Shown one piece after another: positions 1 through 11,900 of a stretch of DNA of 64,000 nucleotides. The DNA comes from Dipylidium caninum. Its lineage: Eukaryota; Platyhelminthes; Cestoda; Cyclophyllidea; Dipylidiidae. How positions within the stretch are numbered: position 1 is the stretch's first letter; every line of letters starts with the position of its first letter. The notes beneath the pieces are model-generated. The model was not told where the DNA came from. It saw only the letters and a program-made list of their open reading frames with translations, and did not search any database. A program made the translations under genes and the position numbers. The stretch spans positions 62,001 through 126,000 of the forward strand of contig QEYB01000282.1 in assembly GCA_017562135.1 (NCBI GenBank), given 5' to 3'.

Positions 1-3000
1 TTAGTCAAAGAATTCTGCCCTTTTTTAATTCGTAGTTATTATTAAATGGGAGTCCCGGATGAAATCATTTGGACTTCTACTTTCACAGACTTGACTTTCC
101 TACGCATAATAGGCGGCTCAGAAGGCCAGGCAAAGCTTGGGGTTAAAACGGTATTTAATAGCACGTTAATATGGAAAAAACGCTCCAAAGTCATAAAAAA
201 ACGAGAAATAAAATACTTAAATGTCTTCAACTAAAATGAAATTGTAAAGGCAAGACAGCAACAGCAAATGTGAGGGTGATAACTGATTTATATTCAATAG
301 AATCCTGGATGTTCTACTTTGGTAAATTACTTTCAAATGACTCGAGTTTCAAACAAGATCTATGAACAAGACTACACTTGATGGGACTGCTCCTTCGATT
401 CGCCTATTTATGTTCGAGTCTTTCATTTTCATTCACGTATGCTTTCACTGACGCCAGTAAAGTAGGCGCCTACAGGGTTAGCTCACGCATGGAGATATGT
501 ATCTTAGCAGGTAGAAATAGTTACTTTACCAACTATAAGGGAAAGCATTTTTAAATATATAATGACGATTAGTCTGAAGAAAATAACTCTCTACCCTGTT
601 ACGATGAAATAAACACTGGTCCACGAACATTCTTGATCGATTTCCTCAAATCAAAGCTGTTTGTGCCTATAAAGTGAAACACTTGTGATAAAGTTGAGAC
701 ATCCAACCGATTGTAGCAATTTCGTTGCTGCCGCGCGGGATATTAGTTTCCTATCGGCGAGACGAGTTGGAAAATAATATTTTCTACTCGAAGGCATTGA
801 GATGATTAGGTCACCGGAACCTCCAAATTGACCTAAAGTTCTAAACTGGTTATTATTTTTAATCTCAAACACATACGGTTATTCTTCGTACTAATATATG
901 AGTTCGTCAAAAATTAGAAACCCATATGCCATGGGCAAATCGTAAAATGAGTAACCAGATTGGTCATCACTTGAAATACATACGATGCAACTGGTTTTTT
1001 GTTAAGATTTAGCTAAATTCAAGGAATGGGGAAGAAAAGAAAGGTTGCACCATTGACTATATTCAGCTAAGACAATATAAATTGGAATCAAGCCTCAACA
1101 AGTCCACGTCCTTATATCCAGCAGTAATATGTTTGGAACTTGAATAGGGTCCTACCTCGTTTATTTTGTTCATTTGTGATGGTAATTTATAGAGTAAAAA
1201 TGTTATTCTTAAGTAGAAACACATATTACAATTATGAAGCATACACGGTTTTTATTTTTCGTCATTTTAGTTAATGTCTGTTTTAAGTATTTAGCGGACA
1301 CGGAATCGCACATGATAAACTCTCAGATTTCCCATCAGCCGTGTGCCAGAGAATCATCTGCACTTGTAATCACGATAATTCAGGTTCTAAAATAGAAGGC
1401 TCGAAAAAATGTGCTATGAAGGATATTCTGCGTGCCTCCAGGAAACGGTTCTGTCCTGACTTCCCCTTTATTATCTAGGTGCTTAGATGTCGGAACATTT
1501 ACTCCTAGACCAGTATGCTCCATTTCCTTGATAACAGTGAATAATGGTACTTTTATGAACCAAGATGGATGGCAAAAATGCATTTGGATGAAATAGAAAA
1601 TTTAAATAAAAAGTCTGATTGTGCTTCTAGAAAGGAACGGTGAATAGATTTATGAAGAAGTATATAAAATGCCTTTTATGGTATGTCACGTGACCAAAAT
1701 GGAAAATGAGAATTGTCATAAAGTGATCTTGTGCTTTTCCATCAAGAAAAGTGAGAGAGATGCAAAAGTTAGTGAATTCTCTACTCATAAAACTTTCCTA
1801 AACTACGACTGATGGAACTTTCAGATATGCGCTCCCACATGTCAACATTCTCGATAATGGTTTTGTTTTCATTCTCAAGGTTATAGATACACCGTCTTGG
1901 GGAGGAAAATGTTGTTTCATGTGGTGAGAAAAACACCAAATGTTATAGTCGTGGAATGTACCCAATTAAATGAGGTTTCAGTAGCCTTTCCTCAACTCTA
2001 ATTGTATTCTTTCGTTTGTACGTATGCGTAGATGACTATGGGACTATCGCCTTTAAATCGCCTAGAGAGGCATTTCACGGTTTCTAAGTAGGAATTTTTA
2101 GAGGAGAGGAGACATCCTTATGGTTAAACATTCTAAGTAGTCGTCAGCGCATTGATTCCACCTTCCCCTCTTCGTATTCGCAAATCCTGCTCCAGTGAGG
2201 TGATTGCAATATACATTGATTTAATACAAGACCAAAATTTCTTAGTTTGCTACTGCTTATTTAAGTACAACAAAAAATGCTATTGGGTATCGCCTCTTAC
2301 GGAATAGGAGCATTGTCAATTAGAAATGACAATGGACATGGCCATCCCACAATTGCCACAGCATTCTGCCGGCAGTTCATACATCCCGTAAACAAGAAGA
2401 CGAAGTTATATCCGCCGTTGTTCCTTTTTACGATAAGACTTTTGTGTCCTACATTTTTTGAAATGAAACCCCGCACTATTTGTCTAAACTAGCATGTACC
2501 CCGGATATGTAAATACAGAAATTAGGTGGTGAAAATGAAGTGAGCTCCGCCCTTTCAATGCTGAAAAACTACTTCATTTAGTGGGGAAATAATGCATTTG
2601 TAAATGACTTGACATGTCAAACAGTTGTCAAACAGTTGTCAAATAAGTTGGCAGAGAGTGGATAAAGTGGAGCGGGGGAGCGACAACTGGATTTGTAAAC
2701 CAGTATGATGACTTAATTCATGCAGCAGTAAAAGAGATGTGTGGTCTCGTGGAACACAGAACTAAGACCAAATGAAATAAGATCGAACCACCTTATTCTA
2801 TGATGATTAAAACAATGTGCATAAACGAACGAGGACGAGGAAGGAAATGCAGTCACCTGCCGTAACGCCGTGCCGCGATGCATTGCCAAATGTGGGTACA
2901 AAAATTCCCGAATTCTTTCTTATCGAAGGCGGACCAATCTTTTGCAGCACTATATCTAGCACTTTCGTCGTGAATGATGTCTACGTCACTTCTTCAGTCA

Positions 3001-4910
3001 TTTCGGCCATGCGTCCCCAAGCAATTTTGCCGTTGCGCAGCATACATAGACCGATTGAAGTATAAAGATGAGATGAGATCAAGCCGAGCCATACGAGACC
3101 CAATAGCTTAGCTTTAAACACCTCCGGAAAATTTTTATAGCCACAATATAATTTGTCGAATGTTTTTTTTACGCTTTCATACAGCAGTATTCTTACATGT
3201 GCTCCTGATGCGTACCTACAACATCCTCGGTAGACTCGGAGACAACGATTTCTGAGACACCTTTAGAAAACCGCCGGCTCAGTGACTGCCTTCCCCAATA
3301 CAAAGATTTCCCCGAATTTCAAACTTCTTCCTCAATCAGCTCGACTTTGTTTTGTAACTTTGCCTTCAGTAGGGCTTTTCTCGTGAAGACAAAGCCATTC
3401 TAGTAATCTGAGATCGTACAAAAATTTGCATCATCTTGAGACTAAATTAGAGAAGTGAGGAAACTCGCACCTTATTCCTGTAGATGCTATAGACCCATAT
3501 CTTGTCAAATTTCCATGAAGTTGGAGGAATAAACTGTAATAGAGGATAACAAATTCGAATACATAAATCACTTAAATAGGGTGAAAAGGCGTGGATGTGA
3601 TTATGGTATCCTCCAGAGAGGCATTAAGCCGCGCAAACGTCATTCAGCTTCTCCTCTCTTTGTGGAACATTCATTTGTGGCGGGGAGTAAAATTGCACAA
3701 TCTCAACTGCTGTAGTTCCGATGACAAAGTGAGTTCAACACGTTTAACACCATCCTGCTCTACTTACTTGCGCACAGGCTGTCAGTTCCAGCAGCAAGAA
3801 AGACAAGTGCCATAAAGTCACTAAAATCCCGCTCTATAAGTAAAACTGGTCTTTATTGCAGTGGTTTCACATTGTATTCACATAAACTTGCAAACGATGA
3901 CAGCGACCTGATCCGGTAGAAGAAAATGAAGTGCTTGTTCTTGGCAGTCATATGACTAAAATGGGCTGAGGAGTTAGTCAGAATCCGGTCTCATCTAACC
4001 CTTCAAATTGTCGTTCGACATCATAATGCCCTGCCGGATGAAATATCCGTCAGGGTGGTTCTTATTGTGTACCGCCACATTCTCCTCGGTGCTGTAATAA
4101 CCCATGCTGGCTTGGACACAGTCGATTATGAATTTTTCATAACCACAGATATCTCGCTATTGTGATCATGACTTGTGAGTTTTTCTATGCCCTGGTAGTC
4201 CCTTTACTCGATGGTCTCTTTCCTTCCCCTCCTCATTGGGATGCAGATATTTCATTGTCGCGGAATTGTTTAAAATCAGCGAGATTGTCAGTGACCTAAT
4301 ATCAGGCTTCAGTAAGATATCTAAGTGCGTTTTGATTAATGATTTGTCAAAATGGCACCCCAAGGTGCAAAAAATTATTCAAACAAGGTTTCTAACATTG
4401 GTACGAATCTATGACGTACGTGGTGAGCAATCGATACGATTGGTAAAGCTTAACTTGTTCAAAAAGCCATTGGCACAGATAGGGCGTTTTTTATAATAAA
4501 CAATAGTGGTTGAACTAGTAATTCTGCCTTGCAGCCAGGCGATAAACCGGTCATCATTGTATGATAACAAGAAATCAGAAAGAAAGTGACGAATCCAACA
4601 ACATAACCGAAAGGATTTCAATGGCTTTATTTGGCCCTGCAGGGACATGTGTAGCAATCCTTCTTTAAGATCTCCAAGACCCGCTTTCATAAAAAGACTA
4701 GAACTTTCCTCCTCTATAGCTTAGGGCAGATTTGACCTCGACAACGTCCTTGTCCACGAGTACCCTGTCTCTTTCAACTAGCAGTTTTAAACACAGTCCT
4801 CTACTAATTTGATTCAACAGCTGAAGTGGCCCGGAGTTATATGAGAAATAGGCTCTTTTTATGGTTCAAGACATATTGGGAGTACATTTATACACATTAG
4901 TAAGCGACAG
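1..4910. other. no supported gene (intergenic)
   Basis: About 4.9 kb of AT-rich DNA downstream of the LC8 gene. Open frames are 62-93 codons or shorter, overlap on both strands, and show no recognisable motif, splice-bounded exon or codon pattern. The only structures I can point to are a 12-bp perfect palindrome at 2609-2620 and a short tandem repeat directly after it. A gene with very short exons could be missed by eye. Confidence 0.5.
2609..2643. repeat. palindrome followed by 11-bp tandem repeat
   Basis: A perfect 12-bp palindrome (TTGACATGTCAA, 2609-2620) runs into two and a half copies of the unit GTCAAACAGTT (2616-2626, 2627-2637, 2638-2643). It could be a slippage product. No neighbouring gene suggests a regulatory role. 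Confidence 0.6.
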
Positions 4911-5277
4911 TTAACCGGACTTGTAGAGCAGAATTGCTACTTGGCCCATGTAGAAATAAATGAAGTGCCGCGCCTCGTGCGTGACATAGCTGAAAGTTAA
5001 GAAGGAGAACAAAAAATTAGTGTAAAAAGTAAGTGGATGAGTTGTAATAAATCTAGTAGAAGAATGTTTAAAGTCATAAATCTTACCTGCCAAAGTTGCG
5101 ACCAACAATGCAATGCCACGTGGGGCTGTACTCTCTGTCAAAAGTCTTCTTTACGTGTGATGCTATGTCCTTTTCAATGTTGTATTGGTCCATTGCCTCT
5201 TTGGCGCAGTCCACTGCCCTCTGCTGCATGCTCTCCGACATATCAGCATTCTTAACAATGGCCTTACTTGCGCTCAT
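4911..5277 (-). CDS. DYNLL: dynein light chain LC8 (DYNLL1/2 family)
   Basis: A small dimeric hub protein of cytoplasmic dynein and many other complexes, binding short linear motifs in partner proteins. There are two exons on the minus strand. Exon 1 (5277-5087) starts at the ATG at 5277 and encodes [19 protein letters not shown] onward. Exon 2 (4989-4911) begins with [17 protein letters not shown] and ends in KSG plus stop. The intron (5086-4990, 97 nt) is GT-AG, and the split serine codon AG/C restores the frame. The product is 89 residues, exactly the usual LC8 length. Family signatures are all present: the NADMSE start, NIEKDIA, the [14 protein letters not shown] core and the HFIYFY-GQVAILL strand. 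In flatworms LC8-like proteins form tegumental families, but this copy looks like the canonical housekeeping form. Confidence 0.96.
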
Positions 5278-8200
5278 CTTTCTGACCTGCACTGTACAAA
5301 ACACGATCTTGACGCCGAAGGAGAGCTGTTTTATAGGTTTTGAGGTGGCCTTAGTAGCCTTGCCTCAAACACTTGGCGTGTGTGAGTATGCACATTTATG
5401 TATCTGCATCTGCATGCGGCTCTAACTAAGTTGGCCTGTATGCATGTCGATATGTGTTGAAACACTTGTGCGGGTTACGTTCTAAATTGTGCACCCTTTG
5501 TCCTTGCCAACTCCGTCGCCCACTTTCACTACATCCCCTACCCTTCCCACGTTCACAGCGCTCATAATGGATAATGGACCTAGCCTCTCGCGTAGAGAAA
5601 GATTAATCTATTACAGTCGTTCGTCTAAATAAAATCCTATGTACGAAATCCAGAGATGACTTTCACTAGGTATAGAGAAAAGAAGCGAACTTGGAAATAT
5701 TCTCCCAATCGTAGTCGCAATATGGTAGATGACAAGTCCCAATGACCCCATACATTATTGGAATTGTAGACAAGTCATGCTCACTCAGACATGAGTTACC
5801 TAAATATTACGAACTGCCAATGCCCGAAGCCATTGCTAAACCAGTTAGTACCAACTCGAGTCATTAACACGTTTTTTTTACTGTAAAAATGGCTGTCCTG
5901 GAGGCAACTGTGTATATCAAACGAATGTCTTTAACAGTAAAGTTGGTTTCCCAAATGTTTATGTAAAATACAACACGGACGACAATAATGGGGTAGAAAT
6001 GAAACTGCTTTATTAGAAAATTGGTATCTATACAATGGTCTACAAAAGAAAAACCTCTCCTGACTGAGATTATCGTTCTGAGGTTTCTGAGACCATGATA
6101 TCATAGTTATTAAATCGTGTGGCCCCCAGATTCGACGCCAAACAGCAAGACGATAAATTACCGTTTCCAAACTTTCGTCTGGTTGATGATCTAAAATTCT
6201 TCTACTAAGTTAATCAATTACAACGCAACCATGCCATTCCTAGGTTTCCCTTGCACATATGCAATGAGAAAACGAGCTGTTTTGGCCTCAGTAGACTGAC
6301 CTCAGAGTCTCCAATTACTTTACCAGAGCGAGTATTTGCCCTGTTACAGACTTACTGCGAATCACACAGAAAGCTTTTGATTACTGCTGATCATGAATCT
6401 GGTCTATAAAAGTAGAGGTAGACATAATAAGTTTTAAAAGCAGAGAAAAGTTTCACCTAGCCGTGGGAGAAGAAACTAACGGTTACAATAAATAAATAGA
6501 ATGTTTAGATTAAAGGACGGGACCTAATGCATTTCGCTATTAAGATGGTTGAGATCTTTCCCGTAGCTCCGACAACTTCAGGCATACTGAAACCGTAATA
6601 AATTCGTGTTATTGGTGCGTTTGGTCCCCTTGGTTGTCATAAAGAGTGATATCGAAATTAAAAATCATCACTCGTACATCATCCCATTAATACCCATGGA
6701 ACATTTCAATGAATCTTGTAACCTTTTGGGTTGCTGTACAGCTTATCTATATCGTCATCGCCGTAAAAGTTGAAGTCCGGTAAAGGCAAATTAGGGCAAC
6801 AAGTACAGTACTTTTTTCATAACAACACTAATACATTCAAAATATCCCTTTTTATGGACACAATCAAAAGACAAGATGATTTTTCTTAGGGGAATTGTGG
6901 AATTTTGGTTGGCAGAAAAACTATGAAAATTAAGTAAGCACTGAATATGGTATAGGGCGGAAGTTGTGGAAGCTAGACGTGGTGTTTGGCGGCAATGATA
7001 TTAATCATAATCGTGTTTACATTCACCATAAAAATAAATGAAATGATTTATGAGAGCTCTGCTCTGCAATTAAAGTCCATAATAAAACAGTTCTACTTCG
7101 TCATTCCCCCAAAGATTGAATAATGCCAACTACAGAGGAAAACATTTGTTACTTTAACTGATTTTCAAGGCGCATGACTTAAAATTCCAGCTCTCGGAGT
7201 CGGCTGATAATTGCTAGGTACGCTAAATGGGTCCGCGCATAAGAGGGTGTGTACAGACAACTGATGCGAAATGGTTTTTTTAATTTTACTACTATCGAAG
7301 AGTGTTAGGACCTTGAGATGATTAACCACACCTTGTTTGTGTTCTAGAAGTAAAGTAGATCTCTTTTGCGTTGCTGCAACCCGTTGCCAAGTCACCAAAT
7401 TATTCTTGTGTATCCGCTTGAAGTGGTAAAACTATCACCTGTATATTCTAAAACATTGCTTTTCTGCATAATATGGGGTATAATTGGAAATGGGGCTATA
7501 AATCCGAACGCGTTCTGCAATAATTTACCGTTAATCGAGTTTGAGTTGCGCCTGCGAAACAGTTGGAGTAAATCACCGCACGAGAAACGCTTCCCTTGTC
7601 GTTGGGCGATATCAAAAGTGTGATGACTCGAATTATGGCTCCCAACTGCCTTTCCCGGCATCAACTCCAAACCTGCCTGCTGCCTGGATGCTGATATCTT
7701 TGATCGCTTCGATCATTCCAGGCTGGTAGAGCAAGTGTCGTGTCGATGTTTATGTGCTTGACTTAACAATTTTGCCTCGTTAAGAATTACTAAATCGAGA
7801 TAAAACTGACATCTAGAATTTGAACTGGACTGCAGTTCTGTGCCTGAATTGGGTCACAACTGTGGTTTTCTCGTTTTGTTAGGGGTGTGAGATTTGAGCA
7901 TCTCTCTATTCCATCTGCCATTTCCTCCGGGTTGTGGATTCCACGTGAAAACTATAGAATCTAATATTCCTGCAACAGTTAGATGTATCTTACAGTTCTT
8001 GGTAAGTAAATAGTTGTCGGTGCTGCGTCCTAATCAAGATCCATCACAAATTAGAACTGAGGTGTACTCTTCGCCCGTTTGTAATCCTTCGGTTTACGTC
8101 GTCTGTGCACAAATATGGGCTGTGGGCGGCAAAATTTGTCATGAACTTCCCTAAACTTTAGACGTGGCCCTTACTACTATTTGTCTGAACTGCCGTAATC

Positions 8201-8992
8201 AACTATTCTACAATTAGAAAGCAACGGATGTTGAGAAAACACTACCGCACAACAAGCCACCGCTACTAACGCACGGATATCAGTGTTTTGTTTTCGTCGA
8301 AGCGTACGCCTATCCATTCTACCCTATCTTTTGGCACGTACTTACTTTCCTCTAGAGGTTTTTTTGCGAAAGCTGAAAGCCATGTATTGAGATACAGTAC
8401 TTATCAAAGCCATTAAAAAAGCCGACTCAATGCTGGGAGAGATAAGTAAAAATGGAATCGGAGGATGATGGGGAAAAATGTCCAAGTAGGACTAGAAATG
8501 CGATCACATTGTTTCACTGCTGCGCCATTTAAGATGTCCATGCTGTACCGGTAATAAGTATGTGATGGGACGGAATGGGTTCGTATCACGTCAGAACCGA
8601 TTTTGCTACTTTGCCGAAGATGGGCTCTTTTGCATTGTGGTACAAAACCATTTGTCTGTTCATGCTGTCGCAAATTGCTTGCCTGTAAGGAGAATACGAG
8701 TAATGATTTTACATAACAATTAATACCTAAGTAGTCCTGATATTCAGCAAGTCGTTTTCATTAGTCAACGTGAGGTTGGCCTAAGGAGAAGGAAACATAA
8801 TCTACTTGTGCATCAACGGACGCGAATGGTAGTTATTAAACGATAGACCAATAAGGGTGTTTCCTGGCGAGATCTAAATTTTCGACCCTACAGTGTACTA
8901 TAAACGCAAAATTACCATTCTTCACCGATTGTGTATCAAGCAAATCATGAAAGATGTTAGTTCCAATCGAAGGCGGGAAAGTTCTCTCTCAC
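5278..8992. other. no supported gene (intergenic / possible ABHD18 3' end)
   Basis: This region lies between the start of LC8 and the last recognised exon of the ABHD18-like gene. ABHD18 must have at least one more exon here, because exon 9237-8993 ends at a GT donor in phase 2, but I could not identify it. Open frames of up to 109 codons lack recognisable motifs. Confidence 0.4.
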
Positions 8993-11900
8993 CGGAAATC
9001 CTGATTCCAGAGGTAATTTCGTACATAGGTGCTGACATGTCCAGACTGTGAAAGACATCGAATGTCAGAGGTGGGAAAGACCACGTCGAGAGGTACAACG
9101 CCGTCGCGTGGCACATAAGCATCCTTGCCAGCCGTCACCGAAGTAATGAGTCGAGCATCTGCTACAGGAGGGAAATTACCCAGATGGGTGAAAAAATCCA
9201 GCAGCTCGCGCATAAATTCCCGTACCTCTGGGTCGACCTAGGGGAAAAGTGATGTGCTTAATATAAAGATCGCTACGCCCTAGTCTAGTTTAACACCTAG
9301 ATTTCCGTCATCAGATTTTCTGGACAACTGTTAAAATGAACCGAATAAAATGATCAGTCTACGAACAACGCGAGTACGTGTAAATTAAAGTATTTCGACA
9401 AAAAATGGGGTGCTCAAGTCAAACTTCAATCGATTAAGCGGTTAGGTAATGTACGATGCGATGTGGTCCACTTCGCACGGCGACGACATATATCGCTATG
9501 TACACGACAAAAATTTTTCTACGGGAGGATGTTTTCTTCGATCAAAGGGAAGGATTTAAACCATCAAATACTTAAAGCGGAACTTTATATTTCAGCTTTA
9601 TATTTCCAAAGCGAAGTTACATATTCACGCAGTCGCCTACTCTACATACTTCAGTTAAGTAACAAAGTAATTCAGTACAAATGGCATAAAAGCGCGAATG
9701 ATGAAAAAGGGTAATAGACCGACCTTTGCTTTCTCAGCAAAGACTGAAGGAATTGGGACAGCACGTACGACAGATACCGCACTTTCCCAGAGGTGATTAT
9801 CCATGTACATATGAAGCCGATTGTGCGATTTAATATGGTCAATGATTTTGGAAAGATCCAATAGTGGTTTACTGCAAAGAGAATTGTGAAATTGCAACCT
9901 CAAGGAGCAATCGATGAATCAAAGTCTGAAGTTATTATAAATTGGTAAAGCTTGTGACCAAGTTTAGCCGTTTTGTTTTGTGCAACAATAGTGTTTTCAA
10001 AGAAAAAAAGAAACCTGATTATAGAAAAAAATAGTATTGAAATATCATTACTCTGTGCTATTTGGTATTGTAAATTAATTCTATGAAATTTTCAATAGAA
10101 ACTTGATTCCACAGATATTTTAGAATGCCTTACTCGGAAGCTTGTAACATATTAAAAGACTATTCATTGTTTATATTTGCGTTACAGTTTTGTATAATAA
10201 TTTTTCGTTTTAGTCTCTAACAAAGTGGTAGCTCAATCCGGAAACTGTTACCTTCACCCAGTCTTCTCCCAATTTTCAATCTTAACTTAGTCGCCAAATA
10301 GCATGGCTGTTTCAAAAAAAAACTCGAAAATTACGTTCAGATCGTGATAGTTCATATGAAGCAAAACGATCGATGGTTCTATTGGGCGAGGCGCTAGTAG
10401 CAATGACGTGAAGTGGAGAACAAGACAAGAAAGCATACACTATTTTATCTTCGCAGAAAAGGATGCGCACCATCCGACTAAAAGCGAAGGATTATGCATC
10501 ACGATCCGCTCTATTTCTATAGATTCCTCAGTAATTATCGATAACATGATGTCCAGAAAAGTATATGTTGCATCGTTAAACACAAACCAAAGGGAGGAGG
10601 GAGAGGACCAAGTACGATTCACCTGAAACCTTAATTGTAGTAAATAATCGTAGTGAGAATACTGACCGATAAAATGTAATGATATCATTAATGTAATCCA
10701 TAGTCGTAGGCTGCGGAGGATGGAAAAGAGGTGAGGGAGGAGTAAGGAAGTCCTGGGCCGGACTCCGGGCAACTTTCACTTTGCAAGTTGAAAGAGAAGA
10801 ATTCAATGTATTTTGAGCTAAAAGAATTGACAACAGTTCATGTAATCGTTATTAGCGCATTTGTACCATATTTCATTACCGTAAGCCTAAATACCACGAT
10901 TTTCCACAAATTCGTTCTGCACAACGAAATACATACATGCCCAGTACTTCCTTATATAAAACCTTATTATTAGGTCGTCAGCTAAATTATTGCGCTTTCT
11001 AAATGAAAAAAATTCCATATTTTTGATGTAGAATACAAACACATTAGGTTAAGTGCTGTCCGATTTTGTCGATCACGTTTGATACCGTTAGCGCAGTGTC
11101 AATTCCTCGTTCATGAAATTTCTGATCTTTGACATCACCAGCGTCATTGAAATTTTTACCATTTAAAAAGTTCTGCGTGGAACGAAATAAATGTTAGTCT
11201 GGACTATATGGCGAATGTGTTAACACATCCCAATCCAAATGCAATAATTCGTAGCGAGTGATCAAAGATGCGTGTCTCTGCACTATCGTATGGGCAACAA
11301 CGCCCTTATGATTTGCCACTGGTCGCTTTTCTCGATTTGCATCACCCAATTTGGCGAGACGTTGAAAACAAACATTTAAATTGACCTTTTGGCAAAATTT
11401 TAAAGAGCAGAATGCCTTTATAATCCCATCAGACTGACAGTATAATCTTTTTTTGGTGAACCTCTGCTTTTTGCGTCGTCTGAACTGGTTTATCTCGCAT
11501 CCCTCATGATCCCTTCCGACTAGCTTTGTTCTAAACTATCCAGTCTTCGTCACCACTAATTAGTCTTTTCAGTAATACATCAATTTTGTTGCAATTCAGA
11601 TGCGAATCGCATGTGCTAATGTCGTAATTAAGGGATTTCTTTAAGCTTGTGAGGGATCCCCAGATCGAATTTCCTGACATAGCCAAACTTATATATTTTT
11701 GCAATGCATGCGATATTGAGCCTCCCTGCATTATCACGTGTTGTGCTTTGACGTTCAGCTTCGATAGTGGTCGCGACATGGGTCTAATCGACTTTAGATT
11801 GACGATCAAAACATTGAACATCTTCTAATGAAAAATCAACGGGACGAAATCTGATAAACCAATTTTTTACACTGCCTCTCAGGGCTTCATTGCCTTATAG

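Noticed and set aside
11044..11060. TTAGGTTAAG as a mariner terminal inverted repeat
   Set aside because: It resembles the family start, but no matching inverted copy was found beyond 11825, so the element ends are not called.
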